DNA from: Gammaproteobacteria bacterium
GTDB lineage: Bacteria; Pseudomonadota; Gammaproteobacteria; UBA9214
Reading direction: 5' to 3'
NCBI GenBank assembly: GCA_029881775.1
Contig: JAOULY010000146.1
Span: 1-5,882, forward strand
DNA length: 5,882 bases
Part shown: positions 1 through 4,394 of the stretch, one piece after another
How positions within the stretch are numbered: the stretch's first letter is position 1
Layout: each line of letters begins with the position of its first letter
Notes under the pieces: model-generated
Told to the model about the DNA's origin: nothing
The model's input: the letters and a program-made list of their open reading frames with translations, nothing else
Databases searched by the model: none
Program-made: the position numbers and the translations under genes

Positions 1-177
1 ACCGGTGCCGGTGCCGAGGCGAGAAACTCGATCGGTCTTGTGCTGGTCGGCGGCATGGCCATCGGCACGCTCTTCACCCTGTTTGTTGTGCCATCGATCT
101 ACGTACTGATGGCGAAAAACAGGAATGCGGAGCGTACAAGCGGGGACAGTACAAGCGGGGACAGTATACCGATTTAG
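1..177 (+). CDS. RND multidrug efflux permease, C-terminal end (partial)
   Basis: This is the last 58 codons of an inner-membrane RND (HAE1/AcrB-like) permease, a proton-driven pump that works with a periplasmic adaptor and an outer-membrane channel. The visible residues begin TGAGAEARNSIGLVLVGGM and continue GTLFTLFVVPSIYVLMAKN, which is the conserved final transmembrane helix of the family, including the GAGAE-R-IG and LFVVP-Y signatures. Family members normally end shortly after the helix with a basic tail. Here the frame continues past AKNRNAER into TSGDSTSGDSIPI, encoded by two copies of a 15-bp repeat and by the terminus of the adjoining RAYT element, and stops at TAG 175-177. The tail is therefore borrowed from the mobile element. 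The stop overlaps the convergent transposase stop by 4 nt. The substrate cannot be told. The gene starts before the window. Confidence 0.88.
   Translation, partial: TGAGAEARNSIGLVLVGGMAIGTLFTLFVVPSIYVLMAKNRNAERTSGDSTSGDSIPI
136..165. repeat. Two perfect tandem copies of a 15-bp unit
   Basis: The unit acaagcggggacagt occurs at 136-150 and again at 151-165 without a mismatch. Because it is 15 bp long it stays in frame and encodes TSGDS twice in the pump tail. The second half of each unit (cggggacagt) is the core of the RAYT terminal inverted repeat, so the left end of the element carries its terminal motif twice. Slippage or repeated terminal insertion could explain this. Confidence 0.9.
156..170 (+). 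repeat. Left arm of the RAYT terminal inverted repeat
   Basis: The sequence cggggacagtatacc pairs perfectly over 15 bp with 937-951. It lies inside the pump reading frame and ends 3 nt before the transposase stop codon. Confidence 0.85.
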
Positions 178-836
178 TCTTTAGCTTTCGGTTTTCTTCC
201 CGGCCGCTTTATAGCCAGTACACGTCCTGTCAATGATTCCAGCTGACAAACGAATTGTTCATCACCAAGCGGCCTTCCTGTGCGTGTATGCTGGCTCAAT
301 AGTGCGTCGGGGTGGTTGGATTCGCTCGCCAGGTAATCGGTCCGGTTATCCACGCGGTCGAGCATAGGTTTAACCCTGACGAGCAGGTCATCCATGCCGG
401 ACAGGTGTGCACTGGCACTGGACCAGCGCCAATCCTGCGGCAGTCTGCAGAGACGTGCCTTTACCGGGTTCATCTCAACATACCTCGCCGCGGTGAGGAG
501 ATGGTTTTCGTCCATGGGAAAGGAATGGAACCGTTCCTGCCAAAGGTGCCCTCGCCAGCCTTGCCTGAAATTGACATGGCGCGTGTAGCGACGATGAGCT
601 TCGCCCAGAGTAGCCCGCAGTCCATCTTCGTTCGTCGGTACCATGATCATGTGAACGTGGTTTGGCATCAGGCAATATGCCCATACTTCAGTGTCCGTGG
701 CTTGTGTGGCGTTCGCCATGAGCTCAATGTAATAAAGGTAATCTTGTGTGCAGAAGAAGGTTTTCTGCCTTCTGTTGCCGCGCTGCGTGACGTGATGGGG
801 GTAGCCCGGCACGACCACGCGTCTCATCCTGGCCAA
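174..836 (-). CDS. REP-associated tyrosine transposase (Y1/HUH superfamily)
   Basis: This single-strand DNA transposase of about 220 aa belongs to the Y1_Tnp/RAYT group, relatives of the IS200/IS605 enzymes that are domesticated for REP sequences in many bacteria. Family landmarks in order are an N-terminal RRVVVPGYPHHVTQRGNRRQ block, the HUH metal-binding motif in MPNHVHMIM (His60 and His62), the WQERFHSF block (about 99-106), and the catalytic tyrosine in RYVEMNPVKARL (Tyr119). WRWSSA follows at 136-141. I chose the TTG at 834-836 because it gives the family-like start MARMRRVVVPG and has AAGGA at 846-850, 9 nt upstream. An ATG at 825-827 is the next choice, and an upstream ATG at 873-875 would add an atypical extension. 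All key residues are present, so the enzyme may be active. The stop overlaps the RND stop tail to tail. Confidence 0.9.
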   Translation of the reverse strand: MARMRRVVVPGYPHHVTQRGNRRQKTFFCTQDYLYYIELMANATQATDTEVWAYCLMPNHVHMIMVPTNEDGLRATLGEAHRRYTRHVNFRQGWRGHLWQERFHSFPMDENHLLTAARYVEMNPVKARLCRLPQDWRWSSASAHLSGMDDLLVRVKPMLDRVDNRTDYLASESNHPDALLSQHTRTGRPLGDEQFVCQLESLTGRVLAIKRPGRKPKAKD

Positions 837-845
837 TGTTGCGAT

Positions 846-850
846 TCCTT
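846..850 (-). promoter_or_regulatory. Ribosome binding site that supports the TTG start of the transposase
   Basis: On the minus strand AAGGA (within aaaaggaa) lies 9 nt before the TTG at 834-836. The spacing favours TTG over the internal ATG at 825-827, which would be 18 nt away. Confidence 0.6.
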
Positions 851-936
851 TTGATATGCATGTGGGTGACGGCATGCTCTCAAAAGAAGACAGTCATGAT
901 AATTGGAAGGGTGAGTAAGGGGTTGTAGGAGATATG

Positions 937-951
937 GGTATACTGTCCCCG
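937..951 (-). repeat. Right arm of the RAYT terminal inverted repeat
   Basis: The sequence ggtatactgtccccg is the exact reverse complement of 156-170. It lies about 100 nt upstream of the transposase start and marks the outer boundary of the element. On the plus strand only 4-5 nt separate it from the second aattggaagg copy. Confidence 0.85.
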
Positions 952-1020
952 GAATTGGAAGGTCTCAGAACGGCCACAACCAGGCATTAAAAAGCAGGGG
1001 TTACATACTGCACCGCCGCA

Positions 1021-1108
1021 CTACGGTTCCTCAACCGTAGCCCGGATGGAGTGAAACGTAATCCGGGAGTGTCTCCCCGGATTCCACTACGTTGCATCCG
1101 GGCTACGG
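1021..1108. repeat. Nested GTAGCCCGGATG palindromic intergenic repeat
   Basis: The arms ccgtagcccggatg (1035-1048) and catccgggctacgg (1095-1108) pair perfectly over 14 bp. Inside them aatccggg (1060-1067) pairs with cccggatt (1076-1083). The parts between differ: one side carries gagtgaaacgt and the other the complement of caacgtagtgg, the two variant cores often seen in this widespread proteobacterial repeat. A separate perfect 8-bp hairpin, ctacggtt (1021-1028) with aaccgtag (1033-1040) around a cctc loop, shares the left arm, so the two folds exclude each other. There is no coding content. Confidence 0.85.
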
Positions 1109-1124
1109 CACTGTCTCTACGAAT

Positions 1125-1170
1125 GAAACAGAAAGCCCCGCTGATGCGGTGTTCGTGTACTTTCAGTTTC
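1125..1170. repeat. Imperfect stem-loop with a GC-rich loop
   Basis: The arms gaaacagaaag (1125-1135) and ctttcagtttc (1160-1170) match at 10 of 11 positions around a 24-nt loop. The loop starts ccccgctgatgcgg, which could form its own 4-bp stem (ccgc/gcgg around tgat). The 14-mer beginning agccccgc at 1134 is echoed at 1374-1386, suggesting a shared repeat or decayed terminator. It lies between two stronger palindromic repeats and has no gene close enough to serve. Confidence 0.5.
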
Positions 1171-1199
1171 GGATAACTTCCGTCATTTAAAGAAACATC

Positions 1200-1264
1200 G
1201 TAGGGTGCGCCATGCGCACCGGGGGATACATACAGCAGTGACTGGTGCGCACGGCGCACCCTGC
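1200..1264. repeat. GTAGGGTGCGCC inverted repeat
   Basis: The arms at 1200-1220 and 1244-1264 are 21 bp long and match at 19 positions, separated by 23 nt. The arm sequence gtagggtgcgccatgcgcacc is, from memory, a common dispersed repeat in beta- and gammaproteobacterial genomes. Each arm is also partly palindromic (gcgccatgcgc-like), so several folds are possible. It is not followed by a T-tract and is not a convincing terminator. Confidence 0.8.
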
Positions 1265-1297
1265 ATTTGCTGAATGTCCGGGTTCAACCAGATAACC

Positions 1298-1324
1298 GTC
1301 ATACCGGCGCAGGCCGGAGTCCAG
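1298..1324. repeat. CCGG-cgcagg-CCGG short palindromic repeat
   Basis: The core accggcgcaggccgg, preceded by gtcat and followed by agtccag, resembles the widespread GTCATTCC...GGAATCCAG family of small palindromes, which recalls dRS3 of Neisseria. The stem is short (ccgg with ccgg), and the flanking att/aat pair of the consensus has decayed here. The family assignment is from memory. Confidence 0.55.
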
Positions 1325-1343
1325 ATAGTAAGTAGTAATTCAG

Positions 1344-1371
1344 GTCCGTGTTCGGCCAGAAGCGGACAAAG
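1344..1371 (-). repeat. Partial copy of the TGTCCG(CTTCTGGC) repeat family
   Basis: Read on the minus strand this is tTGTCCGCTTCTGGCCG followed by aacacggacc. It shares GCTTCTGGC with the copy at 5488-5553 (plus-strand gccagaagc at 1355-1363 and 5538-5546), and TGTCCG plus the same layout with the copy at 2950-3104. It can also fold on itself (gtccg 1344-1348 with cggac 1363-1367). Confidence 0.5.
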
Positions 1372-1403
1372 ATAGCCCCGCGATGCAGGGCTTTCGAGTT
1401 GAT

Positions 1404-1432
1404 AAAGTAAAGAATACTGACCCCTTTACTTT
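1404..1432 (-). repeat. Short inverted repeat containing a solitary RAYT-like terminus
   Basis: The arms aaagtaaag (1404-1412) and ctttacttt (1424-1432) pair perfectly over 9 bp around an 11-nt loop. On the minus strand 1424-1412 reads ggggtcagtattc, which matches the RAYT terminal motif ggggacagtatac (950-938) at 11 of 13 positions. It looks like an orphan end or a REP-like target of a related RAYT, with no transposase beside it. Confidence 0.55.
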
Positions 1433-1470
1433 TACTGAAGCGCCCATTTAACCCCCCATATACGCAAGAT

Positions 1471-1496
1471 TGGCGGGTGTCAATCGACACCCGCCA
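1471..1496 (-). terminator. Candidate terminator after the 383-aa exported protein gene
   Basis: A perfect 11-bp stem (tggcgggtgtc 1471-1481 with gacacccgcca 1486-1496) closes a 4-nt loop 30 nt beyond the stop of the minus-strand gene. On that strand the stem is followed by atcttgcgtat, a poor T-tract. It may be a weak intrinsic terminator or an RNA 3'-end stabiliser. Confidence 0.5.
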
Positions 1497-1526
1497 GAGT
1501 CTCTTGTATAAAAACAGTTAAAATGG

Positions 1527-2678
1527 TTATCTTCCACAGTACACATTGAATACTCTGCGTTGACCAGGGTCACTTGCACAAAAACGCGCCTTGGCTTCAG
1601 CTGTAGTATCCGCAACACCACTAATGGTATTTGCCATCACCTGTCTTACACCTTCAATTATATCCTCCGTGATTTCAGACCCAAGTTCTAAGGCTTGTAT
1701 CGCTCGTTCGAAGGAAGGCAAATTTTCCAGTCTATTGCACAAACTATCGAGTCTTGGCCTGTTCTCACGCATACGCGCTGTTACACCGAGTTCGTTGCAA
1801 AGAAGGTTACGAACTCCTCCTGACAGGTCAGGCAGGCCATCAAAAAGATGTATTTCAGGACCTTCCATGAAATTTTTCACTCCAACAGGGACTTCTAATG
1901 TTGCTAATAATTCCCTGATGTCTGTATCATTGAATACATCAAGACCTTCAGTTACTGTCCCTAATCCATTATCCATTATATTGGCAACTGCATTGTCTGC
2001 CCTGTCAAATTCAATCTCTGCATCTGCATCAGTGAGATTTGCAGAAATGGGATCAGCTGCCATCATGAGTGTGCGTTGATTGCCTGGTACACGCACTGCC
2101 GCATAATTTAATATTCGACCTGCTCTCCTTTGGAATTTACCTTTTTCTATAAAACTGTTTCCAGTTTTAGCGTTTATATCTTTGGCTATTTCTGTAAGTC
2201 GGGTTTCATCTTCTGGACTGAGTGTAATAGGGACATCTATACAGATATCCATAACACGACCAATGCCCCCTTTAACACCTATCTTTGCTTCGGTTGGAAG
2301 GGGGATTGGAATTGCAAACGGAGGGAGTCCGATTGGTACAACAACTGGCATACTTGGCGAAACAGTTATTTTTACGTCTCCAACTTCAGCCCAACCTAGA
2401 CCTCCCTCTAGTTCCAATTTCAGTTCGCCAGCCCAGTCAGCTCCTAACTCTAGACCGCGACCCTGTGAAATGCAAAACGTGGCCGATGTCGAAGGTGTTG
2501 GTGGAGCATCTAATTCCTCTTGTACACTATCTAATTTAGCCTCGATGATTTGAAGGCGATCAAGAAGCTGATACATGGCGCCATTTTCGCGACCATTTTC
2601 AGGCGCCTTAGCATTTGCATTAAAAGACGCAACTGCAAGACAGGCGCACACAGCACCCAATAGATTGGATTTCTTCAT
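1527..2678 (-). CDS. Exported six-cysteine protein of unknown family (383 aa)
   Basis: I do not recognise a family. The start is the ATG at 2676-2678, preceded by AGGAG at 2687-2691 with 8-nt spacing. It gives a Sec signal peptide (MKK, hydrophobic 6-19, ANA|K cleavage near residue 23). The cysteines at 11 and 13 lack a lipobox, so a lipoprotein is unlikely. Residues 35-56 (MYQLLDRLQIIEAKLDSVQEEL region) look like a short coiled coil, followed by a Pro/Ser/Thr linker (58-66). Residues 68-150 are Gly- and beta-rich with a proline-rich stretch (VVVPIGLPPFAIPIPLP, 112-128). The rest to 383 is mostly helical and acidic. The mature part has six cysteines (69, 146, 294, 314, 367, 381), consistent with disulfides in the periplasm or outside. 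The gene stands alone, is AT-richer than its left neighbours, and may be horizontally acquired. Confidence 0.8.
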   Translation of the reverse strand: MKKSNLLGAVCACLAVASFNANAKAPENGRENGAMYQLLDRLQIIEAKLDSVQEELDAPPTPSTSATFCISQGRGLELGADWAGELKLELEGGLGWAEVGDVKITVSPSMPVVVPIGLPPFAIPIPLPTEAKIGVKGGIGRVMDICIDVPITLSPEDETRLTEIAKDINAKTGNSFIEKGKFQRRAGRILNYAAVRVPGNQRTLMMAADPISANLTDADAEIEFDRADNAVANIMDNGLGTVTEGLDVFNDTDIRELLATLEVPVGVKNFMEGPEIHLFDGLPDLSGGVRNLLCNELGVTARMRENRPRLDSLCNRLENLPSFERAIQALELGSEITEDIIEGVRQVMANTISGVADTTAEAKARFCASDPGQRRVFNVYCGR

Positions 2679-2686
2679 AGTAATTT

Positions 2687-2691
2687 CTCCT
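2687..2691 (-). promoter_or_regulatory. Shine-Dalgarno site fixing the start of the exported protein
   Basis: AGGAG on the minus strand lies 8 nt before the ATG at 2676-2678. The longer frame, opening at 2762, would add 28 residues before the signal peptide and has no comparable site. Confidence 0.8.
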
Positions 2692-2748
2692 GAAAATCTA
2701 TTATTAATAGCTAAAATATTATTTTTAATCTTGGCTGATCTGTTGGTC

Positions 2749-2762
2749 GTGCTGTACAGCAC
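2749..2762. promoter_or_regulatory. Perfect 14-bp palindrome, possible operator
   Basis: The sequence gtgctgtacagcac is its own reverse complement. It lies about 70 bp upstream of the start of the exported-protein gene, where a dimeric regulator could bind, and just before an AT-rich leader (ttaaaaataatatttt on the minus strand) that may hold the -10 region. No regulator gene is nearby, and the regulator class cannot be told. A chance palindrome is possible. Confidence 0.35.
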
Positions 2763-2949
2763 TCACCGGTCTGGATTTCTTTGGGAGCAAATTGAGAGAG
2801 GCAGGCAAAGCTAACTATAGTCCATATTCAATAGTAAGCTATACGCTATCTAATTACGTGAACGACGAAGCCATCCTGTACGGCAGAAAAGGTTCGATAG
2901 CCGACATGTGCTAATACATTTGTATTATTCTGAACCGGGAATAAGTGAG
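2763..2949. other. Gene-free AT-rich spacer
   Basis: I see no convincing gene here. The minus-strand frame at 2846-3163 mostly reads through the repeat that follows and has no ribosome binding site or family resemblance. A nested inverted pair is visible: ggttc (2891-2895) with gaacc (2932-2936), enclosing aataca/tgtatt (2913-2926). Its function is unknown. Confidence 0.5.
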
Positions 2950-3104
2950 TGTCCGAGTTGGGTCGGTTCGAGTCATTAAGTTTAAGCGTAGACCACTTCT
3001 TACCGATTGCCACTGAATGTCGCATATGGGTCGTCTGCTGTCCTTTAGAGAAGACTAATATTCTGACCAGCACCTGGGTCGTATTCCGGCAAACTCCGGA
3101 CATT
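2950..3104. repeat. MITE-like repeat of the TGTCCG family (copy A)
   Basis: The left end reads tgtccgagttgggtcg (2950-2965). The right end read on the minus strand is tgtccggagttt (3102-3091), so the two ends are inverted repeats differing by a 1-nt insertion. A similar half unit, tgtcgcatatgggtcg (3018-3033), matches the left end at 12 of 16 positions. The segment 3040-3104 shares a perfect 18-mer, gtcctttagagaagacta, and about 65-70 bp of overall similarity with 5488-5553. No transposase is encoded, so it looks like a non-autonomous or decayed element. Confidence 0.6.
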
Positions 3105-3114
3105 AAGCACAATC

Positions 3115-3137
3115 GAAAAACGGCCCCGAAGGGCCGT
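3115..3137 (-). terminator. Intrinsic terminator of the CTERM-protein gene
   Basis: On the minus strand acggccc, a TTCG loop and gggccgt form a 7-bp GC-rich hairpin, followed directly by TTTTTCG. It lies 16 nt after the stop codon of the minus-strand gene. The stable UUCG-type tetraloop and T-run make this the clearest terminator in the window. Confidence 0.85.
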
Positions 3138-3152
3138 CTCTGGATGAAAATA

Positions 3153-3680
3153 TTAAGTCGCATTTCTGCTTCTTACTATTCCAGCTAATCCAAGCAAGCC
3201 CGAGCCAAAAAGCCAGAAGGCCGAGGGGACAGGGACGGCAGAGACATTGATTTGAACAAGATCTGAATCGCTGCTACCACCATCATTATTAACTGTCAGG
3301 CGGAATTCCAGTATCTGTGGCGCTACAGATGCAATGAAGCTGGGTGTTAATGCATAAGCATCAGATAATGTGACTGCGCTACCCATTGTCTGCTCCCAGA
3401 AATAGTCATGTACATAACCTGGAGTCTCAGTGCTACCAGAACCATTAAGAGTGATAAACTCATTTGTAAATACGTTTTGGTCAGGTCCAGCATCTGCAAT
3501 TATAGGTATATTTGTACAGGCTAAATTTTCGCAACCAATTGCCAAGTAATCGATGTAACTCATGGTAGTCGGGTTGCCAACCGGATTCGTATATCCGCCG
3601 TAAGTAGCCAGATCATTCACGAGGGTAATCGCAGCAGGCTCCCCAAAGGGGGTAAACATCGTGAAATCCAGTGTAGCCAT
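3153..3680 (-). CDS. PKD-like domain protein with PEP-CTERM/VPLPA-type sorting tail, probably 5'-truncated
   Basis: The 175-residue frame has three parts. Residues 1-57 look like the end of an extracellular domain (with Cys50 and Cys55). Residues about 60-146 form a PKD/Ig-like domain starting IIADAGPDQ, with TLNGSGS, a WEQT core strand and LTVNNDGG near its end. Residues 149-175 are VPVPSAFWLFGSGLLGLAG plus a basic RSR end, a CTERM sorting signal of the exosortase/archaeosortase type. Proteins with this tail normally start with a signal peptide. None is present, no Shine-Dalgarno precedes the ATG, and the frame is closed by a TAG about 33 nt upstream, so the 5' part appears lost. No exosortase gene is in the window. 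It may be a relic or an unexported fragment; an unusual start is the alternative. Confidence 0.75.
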   Translation of the reverse strand: MATLDFTMFTPFGEPAAITLVNDLATYGGYTNPVGNPTTMSYIDYLAIGCENLACTNIPIIADAGPDQNVFTNEFITLNGSGSTETPGYVHDYFWEQTMGSAVTLSDAYALTPSFIASVAPQILEFRLTVNNDGGSSDSDLVQINVSAVPVPSAFWLFGSGLLGLAGIVRSRNAT

Positions 3681-3809
3681 GATAAATGGTGCCAGAGCAT
3701 ATTTTTTTCTCTAATATAGAAAGCAAATGTGCTCTGACAATATCCCATGCTTCGTTTTGATGGCTCTTGCGGTCGACTGGATGTCAACTGGTTGGCAACG
3801 GGTTTGACG

Positions 3810-4259
3810 ATGGCGGCGCAGGAGCAACTGCGACAGACGGTTCGAACACTGCTGGATTCCCAGGCCCAGGGTGTACTGGCAACACAGCATGACCGACAAC
3901 CCTATACCAGCCTGATGGCCTTCGCCGTTACCCCTGACTTGTACTCGATCGTGTTTGCAACCTATCGGGCGACCCAGAAACATGCGAACCTGCAGGCGAA
4001 CCCGCGCGCCTCATTACTGATCGATAACCGCACCAACAAGTCGGCCGATTATAACGATACCGTAGCCATCTCCGCCCAAGGTATGGTCAGCGAGGTCGAT
4101 GTGACACAACATGGCGAACTGCTGCAGCTCTATCTTGACAAACACCCGGACCTGAGTGATTTCGTGAGCGCCACCGAATGTGTACTGCTGAAACTTGAGG
4201 TTGAATCCTTTTGCGTGGTCAGCCAGTTCCAGAACGTCGCCGTGTTACAAATGCCTTGA
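3810..4259 (+). CDS. Pyridoxamine 5'-phosphate oxidase-like FMN-binding split-barrel protein
   Basis: This 149-aa protein has the PNPOx-like split beta-barrel pattern: a short N-terminal helix, GVLATQHDRQPYTSLMAFAV (residues 21-40), then YSIVFATYRATQKHANLQAN (45-64), PRASLLIDNR (65-74) and a later strand AISAQGMVSEV. Such proteins usually bind FMN, F420 or heme as dimers in the cytoplasm; the true substrate is unknown, and the name does not imply vitamin B6 synthesis. I prefer the ATG at 3810 because the family begins close to this helix. The frame extends to an ATG at 3747, giving 21 unrelated residues. Neither start has a strong ribosome site. A possible promoter is gtgcca (3689-3694), 17 bp, taatat (3712-3717), which is weak. 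It is divergent from the CTERM gene and convergent with the SOUL gene. Confidence 0.8.
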   Translation: MAAQEQLRQTVRTLLDSQAQGVLATQHDRQPYTSLMAFAVTPDLYSIVFATYRATQKHANLQANPRASLLIDNRTNKSADYNDTVAISAQGMVSEVDVTQHGELLQLYLDKHPDLSDFVSATECVLLKLEVESFCVVSQFQNVAVLQMP

Positions 4260-4394
4260 GGGCAGCTGCCGGAGTGGCCCTAGGGTGGTCGTATCGCGAG
4301 AATTCAGAGTCCGGGATGCCAAAGTGATAGCCGGCTCCCGGGTGAACACTTTCGGAATGCATGGATTATGCACCCTGTACACGCGCTACAACGT

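Larger units (their letters stand above)
156..951 (-). mobile_element. RAYT (REP-associated tyrosine transposase) element bounded by inverted repeats
   Basis: A single transposase gene lies between two arms of a perfect 15-bp inverted repeat: cggggacagtatacc at 156-170 and its reverse complement at 937-951. Such conserved ends flanking a Y1-type transposase gene are a recurrent arrangement for RAYT genes in gammaproteobacteria, where the enzyme acts on single-stranded REP-like sequences. The left arm overlaps the end of the RND gene. The 10-mer aattggaagg occurs just inside the right arm (901-910) and just outside it (953-962), but not at the left end, so it is not a target duplication. I saw no strong classical REP hairpin next to either arm. 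Confidence 0.75.

Noticed and set aside
312..854. Plus-strand open frame of 180 codons
   Set aside because: It is antisense to the transposase gene, whose family motifs are unmistakable; the plus-strand product has no recognisable pattern or ribosome site.
901..962. aattggaagg direct repeat (901-910 and 953-962) as a target-site duplication of the RAYT element
   Set aside because: Both copies are at the right end, one inside and one outside the inverted repeat; no copy exists at the left end.
987..1259. Minus-strand open frame of 90 codons
   Set aside because: It reads through three palindromic repeats; the apparent protein is translated repeat sequence.
1374..1395. gccccgc-gat-gcagggc hairpin followed by tttc as a terminator
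   Set aside because: The stem has a mismatch, the T-run is three bases, and no gene ends upstream on the plus strand; it is more likely part of a repeat shared with 1134-1147.
951..1500. CRISPR array in the repeat-rich region
   Set aside because: The repeats are of different sequence, palindromic and irregularly spaced, with no cas genes nearby.
2846..3163. Minus-strand open frame of 105 codons between the two exported-protein genes
   Set aside because: Most of it lies over the MITE-like repeat and the terminator stem; it has no ribosome site and no family resemblance.
4259..4281. agggc/gccct stem after the FMN-barrel gene as a terminator
   Set aside because: The stem is only 5 bp with a 13-nt loop and no T-tract follows.
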